A DNA stretch of 39,013 nucleotides from positions 1 to 39,013 of IMG/VR virus record IMGVR_UViG_3300025536_000148; one strand, 5' to 3'. The position numbers and the translations under genes are program-made. The notes under the pieces are model-generated. The model saw only the letters and a list, made by a program, of their open reading frames with translations, did no database searches and was not told where the DNA came from. The stretch comes from a virus. Positions 31,642 to 38,379 of the stretch are shown in pieces (positions within the stretch are counted from its first letter, which is position 1; every line of letters starts with the position of its first letter).

Positions 31642-31691
31642 TGGGACATTCGGGGCGGGCGCTTTTGCCCACCCACACTAAGGAGGGTCAA

Positions 31692-32276
31692 ATGGCCACC
31701 GAACATCCCGGGAAGATCGCCGCCAGACTATCCCACCAGCCGAATGTGGCGGCGCGGGCGAGCGGCGTCGTGAGGGCGGAGGTCCGCGCGATCCGCGAAT
31801 TACAACTGCTCCGTGAAAAACTCCGGAGCGGCGACGACCCACTGCTTGTCGCCAAGCAAACGCGGCCTTACAGGACGGCGAGTAAGGTCGCGCTGTCGCG
31901 GGCACGGGAAGAGGCGCGAGAGGCCGAGTTCGCCGCAGAGGTGGCGCGCGCGAAACGCGCCGCGGACCACGCGGAGGGCGTCCGCAAAAGCATGCTCGCC
32001 GCCGCGCAAATGGCCCGCGATTTTGGCATTGCCGTACGGAAATCGACGGACCGTAACGGCCGGGTCAGCAGCTATTATTGCTCCGCGCCCGGCGGTGAGG
32101 ATTTTCGCATCTCCGACCACGAAATCCCGTGGACGGCACAGCGCGACGGCCAGGCCCGCGCCCATGGCCACAGCAGCTACACCGGGTTTCACGGCTCCGA
32201 AATTATCATTGACGAGCCGCGATCCGAGACCTGGCTCCGCCGCGCCATCATTCTGGCGCGGGCCGGGAGAATTTAA
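31692..32276 (+). CDS. 194-residue hypothetical accessory protein
   Basis: AAGGAGG precedes ATG 31692. The first 110 residues are basic and helical (ELQLLREKLRSGDDPLLVAK, later RAREEAREAEFAAEVARAKR). The C terminus contains SSYYCSAPGGEDFRISDHEI and ends RRAIILARAGRI. No family recognised. Early-gene position with its own promoter; followed by a regulator gene whose start overlaps its stop by one base. Confidence 0.72.
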   Translation: MATEHPGKIAARLSHQPNVAARASGVVRAEVRAIRELQLLREKLRSGDDPLLVAKQTRPYRTASKVALSRAREEAREAEFAAEVARAKRAADHAEGVRKSMLAAAQMARDFGIAVRKSTDRNGRVSSYYCSAPGGEDFRISDHEIPWTAQRDGQARAHGHSSYTGFHGSEIIIDEPRSETWLRRAIILARAGRI

Positions 32277-32611
32277 TGAAAAGACCAGCCTTCGCCCCTG
32301 ACGAACTCCAACGACTCGGCCGCGCTCTTTTTGGAAATCAGTGGCAGACGCCCCTGGCGCGCGCGCTGGGGCGATCAGACCGCACCGTCCGCCGCTGGCG
32401 GTCCGGAACCCGGTCGCCAAGCGCGGCGGACTGGCGTCTCATTCAGGAGTGGTTCGTCGCGCACCGCGTTGTGGAGGTCCTCGATCTCATCAACGACCTC
32501 GCCAAAAAAACCGGGGAGACACCAGCCGAGATCATTTTTACCGAGCCCGAGACGCCGCTGGAAAAAATTATCGTCCGGCGCGTTCAGAAGGAATTAACGC
32601 TTCAACACTGA
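32276..32611 (+). CDS. HTH regulator-like protein
   Basis: 111 residues. TPLARALGRSDRTVRRWRSG and TRSPSAADWRLIQEWF form a helix-turn-helix of the Cro/C1-like type with a compact C-terminal helix. It ends in a 10-bp tail-to-tail overlap with the minus-strand HigA-like gene. Possible DNA-binding accessory regulator. Confidence 0.72.
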   Translation: MKRPAFAPDELQRLGRALFGNQWQTPLARALGRSDRTVRRWRSGTRSPSAADWRLIQEWFVAHRVVEVLDLINDLAKKTGETPAEIIFTEPETPLEKIIVRRVQKELTLQH

Positions 32612-33069
32612 GTGGGTGGAATCTCCCCATAGTGCGTTTTCTTCGCGGCAGGCGGTAGATGAGGAATATCATCGACGCTGTTAACCCCAAAAAATCGTAT
32701 CATCTGCGCTTCCATCAAGTCGGGATCAGCAGCCTCAAGCCAGCCGCGCTTAATCATTTCGCGGACAGGGTAAGCGGCCTGCCAACGAGCACGGTGCGCA
32801 ATGCCCGGATCGGGCTCCTTCGCATTCGCCATCTCATACGATTTCTGAAGATTAGCAAAAAACTCCGGGTTGACATCAAACGCCTGACTAAGTGCCTTCG
32901 CCATTTCAGGGCTAATGCCTCGCTTACCGGAAACAATCATGTTCACAGCCTGCTCCGACATCCCGAGAATATATGCGAGGTCGCGCTGTAGCCACCCCCG
33001 CGCCTCCAGCTCTTCTCGAATAAACTCGCCGGGATGAGGAACGTCCTTCAAACAAAACTCCATAGTCAT
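32602..33069 (-). CDS. HigA-like XRE-family protein, truncated domain architecture
   Basis: 155 residues from ATG 33069 (MTMEF; ATG 33063 also possible). VPHPGEFIREELEARGWLQR, then DLAYILGMSEQAVNMIVSGK and RGISPEMAKALSQAFDV, is the HigA antitoxin HTH. A second region, YPVREMIKRGWLEAADPDLM, then EAQMIRFFGVNSVDD, is the segment that in larger relatives links to an ImmA/IrrE-type domain. The peptidase is missing here. No HigB toxin lies next to it. It may act as a repressor of this module or as orphan antitoxin. Confidence 0.75.
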   Translation of the reverse strand: MTMEFCLKDVPHPGEFIREELEARGWLQRDLAYILGMSEQAVNMIVSGKRGISPEMAKALSQAFDVNPEFFANLQKSYEMANAKEPDPGIAHRARWQAAYPVREMIKRGWLEAADPDLMEAQMIRFFGVNSVDDIPHLPPAAKKTHYGEIPPTQC

Positions 33070-33092
33070 TCGCCATATAATCGCAGGAAAAA

Positions 33093-33208
33093 ATAGCGTC
33101 AGTTGGTAAGGAAATGAGCCGCCAGTCCAATACAAGCAGATATTCAAGGTTCTAATCTTCACCCGCGATGATCAGGAAACGCAGGGAAGCATAGCGTCAA
33201 CTAGTTGG
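33093..33208. promoter_or_regulatory. Direct repeats and palindrome between divergent genes
   Basis: ATAGCGTCA occurs at 33093-33101 and 33191-33199, followed by (G)TTGG-like ends. The second copy extends into the palindrome CAACTAGTTG (33198-33207). They lie between the HigA-like gene and the gene at 33219, so they may be operators of the HigA-like protein. Confidence 0.5.
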
Positions 33209-33218
33209 AGTTGAAGCC

Positions 33219-33464
33219 ATGTCAGAAAACGTCACTTGGATCGAAGATGCTGTAAACGTCAGTATTAGCGCCCTCCAGATGGACGATACGGGGATTGAAG
33301 CTCCGCAACTTGTTTTGGAGTTAGTTCATCAATCTGGACACCTGACGCGCCTGAACATATCCGCACGGGCGGCTTCCAACCTGTCCGAGGTTCTCGCAGT
33401 CCTTCTGCAATCCGAACATTCCCCGTTGCGGCGAGGATCAAACGAGCAGTCCACCGACCACTGA
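33219..33464 (+). CDS. 81-residue hypothetical protein
   Basis: The ATG at 33219 follows GGAG nine bases upstream. Product: VTWIEDAVNVSISALQMDDT, LVHQSGHLTRLNISARAASN and LSEVLAVLLQSEHSPLRRGS. It looks like a small folded protein; no family recognised. Divergent from the HigA-like gene. Confidence 0.6.
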   Translation: MSENVTWIEDAVNVSISALQMDDTGIEAPQLVLELVHQSGHLTRLNISARAASNLSEVLAVLLQSEHSPLRRGSNEQSTDH

Positions 33465-33478
33465 AAGCTAGAAATTCC

Positions 33479-33619
33479 ATGTCTGACCTTTCAAAACCCA
33501 TGTTCCATAACGAGGATGCGGCCCGTAAGTATCTTGAGCGCATCCGCTGGCCGGACGGGCCTTATTGCCCCTATTGCGGCCAGCATGAACCTGCCCGCCC
33601 CATGCCATGTCGTTATTAA
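33479..33619 (+). pseudogene. IS1595-type transposase N-terminal zinc-ribbon fragment
   Basis: The frame encodes 46 residues. The part FHNEDAARKYLERIRWPDGP followed by YCPYCG is the conserved N terminus of IS1595-family transposases (Zn ribbon, Cys pair). It ends shortly after the first Cys pair at a TAA, so the catalytic domain is absent; full transposases exceed 200 residues. It is either a relic of an insertion or a captured small zinc-ribbon protein. No IS ends are recognised. Confidence 0.65.
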
Positions 33620-33660
33620 CGCTTGGAACAGCCAACTCGCAGCGTAGAAGAACCAACAAC

Positions 33661-33691
33661 TGACGGTGGAGCACCGTAAGCTCCACCGTTA
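33661..33691. terminator. Long perfect hairpin
   Basis: ACGGTGGAGC (33663-33672) pairs with GCTCCACCGT (33680-33689), and weaker pairs extend it to about 12 bp with a 7-base loop. It begins at the stop of the minus-strand gene ending at 33689. There is no strong T-run, so termination is likely only partial. It may instead be a mobile-element end. Confidence 0.5.
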
Positions 33692-33871
33692 ATCCTTACG
33701 CTTACGCCCAGCACCTTGGCGACGAGGTGAATTATTTTGTTTCGGAGATTCATTAGATACTTCCTTATGTGATTTCGGCGGCGTTTCCAGCATCCGCTTG
33801 GCGATTTCGTCACGGCGCCTCGCCGTCTCTTTTTCGGTCAATTCATCTTGATTTTTCAAGGGCTTATCCAT
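33689..33871 (-). CDS. 60-residue conserved small protein
   Basis: MDKPLKNQDELTEKETARRR, then DEIAKRMLETPPKSHKE. This pattern, with ETARRRDE...RMLxTPPKxHKE, is a recurrent small proteobacterial and phage protein of unknown role. The remainder is basic and disordered (QNNSPRRQGAGRKRKD). Confidence 0.68.
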   Translation of the reverse strand: MDKPLKNQDELTEKETARRRDEIAKRMLETPPKSHKEVSNESPKQNNSPRRQGAGRKRKD

Positions 33872-34166
33872 GGAAATGTCACAAAAACCGGAACCACTAA
33901 AGTTGCCTCTATTTCATTTAGCGCAGCCAATCAACTCCGATATTCTTGAGGCCTGGGACGATCAAGACATTCTCACTATTGCCCACAAAATATCTGACTT
34001 GGAAAACCGTCTTTTCTGGTGGGTCAACTTGACAGCGCGGGATCTAATTCGCGTTCTTTCATCGCAACAAAAACATCCGCAACAATCTCGGCAAAATCGT
34101 GGTGCAATTCCTCGTGAAGGCGCCCCCGCAAAACAGAAACGCCCGCCTCGATCATCTCAGATGTGA
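33870..34166 (+). CDS. Possible small protein, convergent overlap
   Basis: 98-residue frame with ATG 33870 or 33876. The first 60 residues (LKLPLFHLAQPINSDILEAW, then ILTIAHKISDLENRLFWWVN) look protein-like. From about 34024 the frame overlaps the minus-strand gene and becomes basic and irregular. It has only a weak binding site. It may be a real gene whose 3' end overlaps, or chance. Confidence 0.38.
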   Translation: MEMSQKPEPLKLPLFHLAQPINSDILEAWDDQDILTIAHKISDLENRLFWWVNLTARDLIRVLSSQQKHPQQSRQNRGAIPREGAPAKQKRPPRSSQM

Positions 34167-34218
34167 CCTCAATCTCATTCGGGCTGGCTTGACCCTCTTT
34201 GCTTAATTTCTTATGCAT
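34024..34218 (-). CDS. 64-residue conserved small protein
   Basis: The core NEIEVTSEMIEAGVSVLRGR, then HHDFAEIVADVFVAMKE, matches a widespread small proteobacterial/phage protein starting with an EMIEAG motif. Function unknown. It lies in the mosaic accessory region. Confidence 0.68.
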   Translation of the reverse strand: MHKKLSKEGQASPNEIEVTSEMIEAGVSVLRGRLHEELHHDFAEIVADVFVAMKERELDPALSS

Positions 34219-34315
34219 TGGCAGTCAAGTATATCATTTGGTTTGTGGCCCATTGCAGCGGGCCGCCCATAATATCCCCATCCTAGGAAAATAGGGCCAC
34301 GAAACGCGCATGCTG

Positions 34316-34885
34316 TCAACCATATCTTGTGTTTTTTGCCGGAACGGATTGGGAACCACCCACCACATCCCGAATCCCGGCGGCACGGCAGTATTTATCC
34401 AGTCCGGCCCTCAGATATTTCGAGACCATTCTGCGACCACGCGGGAGGCCGTATAAAATTTCAATCTGACCGGGGGCTAAATTGTCCACCACGATCTCCC
34501 GAATCAGCTGCAGCCAAATCAGCCGGCGGCGCGCCGGGAGCAACATGCCCATTTCCGCGGCCCATGACACATATCGGTACCGCCAGATCCTGTAATCGTC
34601 CTCCCGCATTCGCTCGGCCATGAGTAATCCGCCATACCTCCGGGGCACGTCGTAATCGCGCCGCTCGTAGGCCCTCGAAGCGGGGAATAACGCGCGGTCA
34701 ACCGCGTTCCACACACGCCTTAATTCGTCCACCGCGTCCAGATGGTGCCGGTCTAAATCTCCCCGCTCGAATAACCGCAGAATTACATCCTTCCGAAAAT
34801 GCCGCAGTGTCTCGGGTGTTGCCTCGCGGTTCTCCACCGGCTCCCTGTTCGGTGGTTGCACCGTCGCAAATTTAAGCTTTGACAT
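34316..34885 (-). CDS. 189-residue protein at the end of the replication operon
   Basis: Rich in Arg and helices (LRHFRKDVILRLFERGDLDR, MAERMREDDYRIWRYRYVSW, MGMLLPARRRLIWLQLIREI). The C terminus (GLPRGRRMVSKYLRAGLDKY) contains a possible helix-turn-helix. Proteins of this form terminate replication operons in alphaproteobacterial phages. Role unknown. The start overlaps the preceding gene by 14 bp. Confidence 0.7.
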   Translation of the reverse strand: MSKLKFATVQPPNREPVENREATPETLRHFRKDVILRLFERGDLDRHHLDAVDELRRVWNAVDRALFPASRAYERRDYDVPRRYGGLLMAERMREDDYRIWRYRYVSWAAEMGMLLPARRRLIWLQLIREIVVDNLAPGQIEILYGLPRGRRMVSKYLRAGLDKYCRAAGIRDVVGGSQSVPAKNTRYG

Positions 34886-35366
34886 GATCCAAAACCCCCT
34901 GCACCAGTGATCTCGCCTCCGCCGCAGATACCCTCGCGGATGCCGCGCGCGCCTCGTCCGATCGCCGCCTATGCTCCGCCAAGTGGCCCTTGGCCCGCCA
35001 CGCTATCGCACGCGTCCTGGCGCGGATTTTTGACAGTTCAGAAAACACCTCGGCTCTGGTCGGTAAAAACTTCAACCCTCGGGTGATCGCGTCCACCGCC
35101 GCCGAGCCAGCCCACTCCGGGGCCTCTGCAAAAACGCTCACAATCGCGCGCGTGTAAATCTCCGGGTCGGACAGGTCTCTCGCCGGGTACGACCCAACCA
35201 GAATCCGCGCCAGCCCCGCCGCTTTTCCAGGCCCGCACGGCACCCATCTCTCCGCCTCGGTTATCAAGCGTTTGCAAACCTCCGCCGGCACCAAAGGCCC
35301 GCTCATCGTGGCTGGTTGAATGTTGGAAAACGCCCGGAGATCGTCGGGAAGCGCCGGCAAGCTCAT
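34872..35366 (-). CDS. Replication-operon protein, possible helicase loader
   Basis: 164 residues from ATG 35366, which overlaps the initiator stop (ATGA); the longer frame to 35474 lies inside the initiator. AGLARILVGSYPARDLSDPE, then IYTRAIVSVFAEAPEWAGSA and FLPTRAEVFSELSKIR, is a helical block seen in phage proteins after replication initiators. A role like lambda P (loading the host helicase) is inferred from position. Confidence 0.65.
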   Translation of the reverse strand: MSLPALPDDLRAFSNIQPATMSGPLVPAEVCKRLITEAERWVPCGPGKAAGLARILVGSYPARDLSDPEIYTRAIVSVFAEAPEWAGSAAVDAITRGLKFLPTRAEVFSELSKIRARTRAIAWRAKGHLAEHRRRSDEARAASARVSAAEARSLVQGVLDHVKA

Positions 35367-36073
35367 GTTCCGTACTCCCGCTCGATCCGGTCCAGCGCCT
35401 GCATGACGCCGGGCCGCGGAACGTGTTGAACGTCCGTCCATCGCCCCTGATTTAGCCAAGTTTTCGGGTGGCAAATGAATTTCGGGTCGGAATTTGCCGA
35501 TGCCTCGGCGTAAGCGCGGATGCCGTCGAGCAACTGCGCCTCGGTAGCCTCGCCGCGATCAACGATCCGGCGATAGATTTTTTCGCATTCGGGTTTTGCA
35601 ATTTTTCGAATCACGAAATTCCAGAACGCATCGAAGCTCGCACATGATTCCTTTCCCTGTTCCTTTCCTTTCCTTTCCTTTCCTTTCAGGGCGGAATGAT
35701 TCCGGAGCCTTCCGGGAGGCCTCACGGAGGCTTCCCACAAAACTTCCATCTCATTGATTTTACTTGGAGTTGGGTGGCTTATTTTCTGATGGTCGAGAAA
35801 ATTCACTATTTTTCCGTAGCGTTTTCCGTCCTCCCCGCCGCCTAGCTGGAGGAACCCTATTTTGGATAGGTGCTGGAGGCTTTCCGGAACGCTCACGGAG
35901 GGCTCCCGAATCGGAAAACACTCCGCCTTGATGAGCGCGGGGTTGGCGTTAAAAAACCCCTCGTCGTCGGCGTAGTTGAGAAGTGCGGCAGCTAAAATAT
36001 GCGTCGATTCAGGAAGGGCGCTTAAGTCCTCATTCTTCCAGAATTCAGGCTTTATCGTGCGAATTCTTGCCAT
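35363..36073 (-). CDS. Phage replication initiation protein
   Basis: 236 residues. The N terminus MARIRTIKPEFWKNEDLSAL, then ADDEGFFNANPALIKAECFP and LQHLSKIGFLQLGGGEDGKR, is the conserved winged-helix domain of phage O-like replication proteins. A Lys/Glu-rich linker (KGKERKGKEQGKE) joins the C-terminal domain (SDPKFICHPKTWLNQGRWTD). It is expected to bind the origin, often inside its own gene. The linker DNA is a homopurine tract. Confidence 0.85.
   Translation of the reverse strand: MARIRTIKPEFWKNEDLSALPESTHILAAALLNYADDEGFFNANPALIKAECFPIREPSVSVPESLQHLSKIGFLQLGGGEDGKRYGKIVNFLDHQKISHPTPSKINEMEVLWEASVRPPGRLRNHSALKGKERKGKEQGKESCASFDAFWNFVIRKIAKPECEKIYRRIVDRGEATEAQLLDGIRAYAEASANSDPKFICHPKTWLNQGRWTDVQHVPRPGVMQALDRIEREYGT
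35662..35686. repeat. CCTTT pentanucleotide microsatellite
   Basis: Five tandem CCTTT units on the plus strand (GGAAA/AAAGG on the coding strand), within an almost pure pyrimidine run at 35648-35687. It encodes part of the charged linker. Five-base units shift frame if their number changes, so variation here would inactivate the initiator. Confidence 0.8.
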
Positions 36074-36347
36074 GACACCCCTCCTTCCGTTCTGTTATTT
36101 GAAGTTCGTACCCAAGCGCGTTAAGCGCCGCCTCCAAAACGTCCGCGCGCGGCGTGTGTAAATATCGCCACTTGACGATCGTCGTGTGACACACCCCAGC
36201 CCTCTCTGCGACATCCGTAAGCGCAACGCCCTGGCTCTGCATGATTTCAAAAAACTGCCTTGCCAGTGGGTGCATTTTGACATCGTGGTGCGGTACGCGG
36301 TGCGGGTTTGGCTTGCGGGCTATGTGGGAGTTTTGATCAATGTTCAT
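36045..36347 (-). CDS. XRE-family HTH protein
   Basis: 100 residues from ATG 36347. FFEIMQSQGVALTDVAERAG, then VCHTTIVKWRYLHTPRADVL and EAALNALGYELQI, is a typical Cro/CI-type HTH. It may be a second early regulator (CII-like position between Cro and the replication initiator). It overlaps both neighbours. Confidence 0.75.
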   Translation of the reverse strand: MNIDQNSHIARKPNPHRVPHHDVKMHPLARQFFEIMQSQGVALTDVAERAGVCHTTIVKWRYLHTPRADVLEAALNALGYELQITERKEGCHGKNSHDKA

Positions 36348-36607
36348 TTCGGGGGCATCCCGTTCACGAGATTCGACCGGATGCACATGAGCGGGGAATT
36401 GTTCCTCACCGGGGCAGATTCAATCCAGAACGTCACGTCCTTGCGGCCGTCCAAGGGCGGCCCGTCGGAAAACCGCGCGGTATGGTGCGTTTTCTGCCAA
36501 TAGGCCAGAAGATTGGTAATCAGGGCCATGGTGGCTTGACGCGACCCACAATAATTCGCTTGTGGCTGTGCGTAGCCGGATAAATCCTTGCGCGAGACGC
36601 TGTTCAT
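36344..36607 (-). CDS. 87-residue hypothetical protein
   Basis: MNSVSRKDLSGYAQPQANYC, then GSRQATMALITNLLAYWQKT and VRNNSPLMCIRSNLVNGMPP. No family recognised. It is held between two 4-bp ATGA overlaps in the replication operon. Confidence 0.65.
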   Translation of the reverse strand: MNSVSRKDLSGYAQPQANYCGSRQATMALITNLLAYWQKTHHTARFSDGPPLDGRKDVTFWIESAPVRNNSPLMCIRSNLVNGMPPK

Positions 36608-36822
36608 TTCACACCTCGGATTGCGTTGAAAATTCGCCGTATCGAATAGCTGCGGAGGACAGAAACCACCGTGAAAATCGCCCCGATTGTCAGGTTTTCC
36701 TGCAGCGTCGCGCGCAGGCCGAACAACGGAAAAACCGCCATTTGAGCAAGCACGGCAACGCCATATCCGACCAACACGTTACTGAGGGATTCAACCAGCG
36801 ACATGGCGCGGGACTGTTTCAT
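36604..36822 (-). CDS. DUF7220-like two-span membrane protein
   Basis: 72 residues: MKQSRAMSLVESLSNVLVGY, then GVAVLAQMAVFPLFGLRATL, GAIFTVVSVLRSYSIRRIF. This pattern, with QSRxxSLxEsxxNVxxGY and FTxxSxxRSYxxRRxF, is a recurrent phage membrane family (DUF7220 as I recall it). Role unknown. Confidence 0.75.
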   Translation of the reverse strand: MKQSRAMSLVESLSNVLVGYGVAVLAQMAVFPLFGLRATLQENLTIGAIFTVVSVLRSYSIRRIFNAIRGVK

Positions 36823-37271
36823 GCGTCCCCCGCCAGGCGCTCAATAATGATCGCCGCCGTTTGAATCTCGATTCGTCCGATTCTCCCCGTGTCGCGCAGG
36901 CAGGTGATCCGCGATAGTTCGTCTTTCAGAAACGCGTGGATTTCCTCGCGTTCCGGTTTTGTGAATTTCACGATTTGTTTTGATGCGCGGCGGAGTTTTT
37001 CGGAGGCCGTCTTCCCTAAATGCTTTTCCACCCAGCGCGCGAATTCGACCGGATTCCCGCCGAGGTAATCGTGACATCCGAAGCACATTGCGGCGGCGTT
37101 CTTTGGATGCCACCTCAAGCCACGATGCCTGCGCGAATAAAAATGCGAGCAATGAAGGGCTTGCCGGCGGCCTTCGGGGAAATATTTTCCGCAAACTGCA
37201 CAGGTCCACTCGCCCGCCTCCCGCAGGAGATTCGAGAACACGGCGTCGAGCTTGTCGCGCTTGATTTTCAT
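36819..37271 (-). CDS. ninG: NinG-like recombination protein with zinc finger
   Basis: 150 residues. DAVFSNLLREAGEWTCAVCG near the start, then LHCSHFYSRRHRGLRWHPKN and AAAMCFGCHDYLGGNPVEFA, shows the NinG/Rap-type zinc-binding HNH-like arrangement (C-x-x-C ... H-C-S-H ... C-x-x-C-H). NinG-type proteins assist lambda recombination by resolving branched DNA. A strong terminator stands immediately before the start. Confidence 0.8.
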   Translation of the reverse strand: MKIKRDKLDAVFSNLLREAGEWTCAVCGKYFPEGRRQALHCSHFYSRRHRGLRWHPKNAAAMCFGCHDYLGGNPVEFARWVEKHLGKTASEKLRRASKQIVKFTKPEREEIHAFLKDELSRITCLRDTGRIGRIEIQTAAIIIERLAGDA

Positions 37272-37273
37272 GC

Positions 37274-37295
37274 AAAAAAAACGCCCCGCCGGGCG
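37274..37295 (-). terminator. Rho-independent terminator ahead of ninG
   Basis: On the minus strand CGCCC-GGCG-GGGCG (37282-37295) is followed by eight T (37274-37281). It ends three bases before the ninG start codon. It should stop transcripts from the Cro-side promoter unless antiterminated, as tR1 does in lambda. Confidence 0.82.
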
Positions 37296-37401
37296 CGAGG
37301 CCCAGCGAGGCAGTCCCTTAGGGGGGGTAGAAATTGCTGGCGCCGTCCGGGTGGACGTCGCCGAATGCTCGTCTTACGCATGGCAGGCGAGACGGATTTT
37401 C

Positions 37402-37590
37402 TCATATCGCGGTGGCCCACATCGAAAGGGCCTCCGCCTTCGTAAAGCCGCCGACTATTCTCCCGCACGCGCCGCACTCGATGAAAGTGCAGCCGGTCAC
37501 GCAGTCTGTTTCGCACAACGGCTTGAGGTTTCCGCAGCAGCAGCGGGGAACTTGGCCGGATCGTTTGGTTAACTGGTTGATTAACCATAT
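37402..37590 (-). CDS. Cys-rich zinc-ribbon frame without a standard start
   Basis: The frame reads IWLINQLTKRSGQVPRCCCG, NLKPLCETDCVTGCTFIECG, then ACGRIVGGFTKAEALSMWAT and stops at 37402. The Cys pattern and the GGFTKAEALSMW end are typical of small phage Lar-like zinc ribbons. No ATG/GTG/TTG opens it. The ATG at 37588, which has AAGGA upstream, is in another frame that gives an implausible Arg-rich protein. Thus either ATA at 37590 is used, a +1 frameshift occurs, or one base is wrong in the assembly. Confidence 0.55.
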   Translation of the reverse strand: MWLINQLTKRSGQVPRCCCGNLKPLCETDCVTGCTFIECGACGRIVGGFTKAEALSMWATAI

Positions 37591-37618
37591 GTTTTCCTTG
37601 ACGTCGCGCTATAACGGC

Positions 37619-37825
37619 TTAGGCTGCCTGGCTGTCCTTGAAAAAATCGTTTGGTTGAACTTCGCCGCCCGTAGCCGCGCAGATTCGGCGGATCAGGTCA
37701 AAGGACGGGGCCTGCCCACCCGTCTCCACCCTCGACACGGTGGCTGCGGATGTGTGGGCCAGCTTAGCCACGTCGCTTAGGCTAAGAGAATTTCTCGCGC
37801 GGTATCGGCGTAATGGGTGTTCCAT
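37619..37825 (-). CDS. Cro-like HTH regulator
   Basis: 68 residues from ATG 37825 (a TTG at 37846 lies within the promoter). HPLRRYRARNSLSLSDVAKL, then AHTSAATVSRVETGGQAP, is a Cro/C1 HTH. The ATG is only about two bases after the predicted transcription start, and no Shine-Dalgarno sequence exists, so the mRNA is probably leaderless. Divergent from the CI-like gene; first gene of the replication operon. Confidence 0.82.
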   Translation of the reverse strand: MEHPLRRYRARNSLSLSDVAKLAHTSAATVSRVETGGQAPSFDLIRRICAATGGEVQPNDFFKDSQAA

Positions 37826-37833
37826 AATGGAGG

Positions 37834-37862
37834 TTATTACGCTCAACGAAACAGTGTGTCAA
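37834..37862 (-). promoter_or_regulatory. Strong promoter for the Cro-like gene
   Basis: On the minus strand: TTGACA (37862-37857), a 17-base spacer, TAATAA (37839-37834). This is near-perfect sigma70. Transcription would begin at about 37827. The -35 overlaps the CAGTGTG operator-like half-site. Confidence 0.82.
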
Positions 37863-37914
37863 GTGGCGTGTTACACTGGGTAGCAATGCCATCGACGACA
37901 CCATTGCGTAGAAT
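37852..37914 (+). promoter_or_regulatory. Operator-like dyad and CI-gene promoter
   Basis: CAGTGT (37852-37857) and ACACTG (37873-37878) form an inverted pair over the Cro promoter, with the palindrome GTGTTACAC at 37868-37876 inside it. On the plus strand TAGAAT (37909-37914) with a weak ATGCCA -35 (37886-37891) sits six bases before the GTG at 37921. CTGTGTCC at that start and TTGTGTGTAACG at about 38397 are further similar half-sites. Confidence 0.6.
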
Positions 37915-37920
37915 GAAACT

Positions 37921-38265
37921 GTGTCCTACCGGGCGTCAAAAAGAGGCGGGCTTAACCCCACGTTCATACGCGCGTGGCGGCAGCACCGCGGACTCTCGCT
38001 TGATCGACTGGTTGATCGGCTGGATGGGGTGATGCCGATTTCCAAGGCAACCTTGAGCAGAATAGAAACCGGCAAACAGCCCTATACACAGGACACCCTG
38101 GAAGCTCTGGCGTGGGCGCTGAACTGTGAGCCGGCCGACCTGATTATGCGCGACCCAACAAGCGAGGCGTGGTCCATCTGGGACGACCTGAAGAAAATGC
38201 CGCCAGAACAGCGCAAGCGGGCCATTAAAATTCTTAGGGCTCTGGCTGACGATGAGGCGGCATAG
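37921..38265 (+). CDS. CI-like XRE repressor
   Basis: 114 residues from GTG 37921. FIRAWRQHRGLSLDRLVDRL, then ISKATLSRIETGKQPYTQDT and LEALAWALNCEPADLI, is a canonical HTH. The C terminus (DDLKKMPPEQRKRAIKILRA) is a helix for dimerisation; there is no LexA-type autocleavage domain, so RecA-triggered cleavage is not expected. With its -10 box ending six bases before GTG and no Shine-Dalgarno, the mRNA is probably leaderless, as lambda cI made from PRM. It would hold the lysogenic state. Confidence 0.8.
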   Translation: MSYRASKRGGLNPTFIRAWRQHRGLSLDRLVDRLDGVMPISKATLSRIETGKQPYTQDTLEALAWALNCEPADLIMRDPTSEAWSIWDDLKKMPPEQRKRAIKILRALADDEAA

Positions 38266-38379
38266 CCCCCCGACTTTTTCCCCACCTAAGCGCCCGCCTT
38301 TGTAAATAATCCGCCCTAACACGATCCGTCGCCGCGATAGTGGCCATATTCCACGTGTTTTGCTGGGTGTAATTTTTTA

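Noticed and set aside
34247-34264. GGCCC/GGGCC hairpin as terminator
   Set aside because: Only a 5-bp stem with no T-run; too weak to call.
37268-37588. 106-codon minus-strand frame with ATG and AAGGA
   Set aside because: Arg-rich and without fold-like pattern beyond the first residues, and it runs through the terminator; the Cys-rich frame is more convincing.
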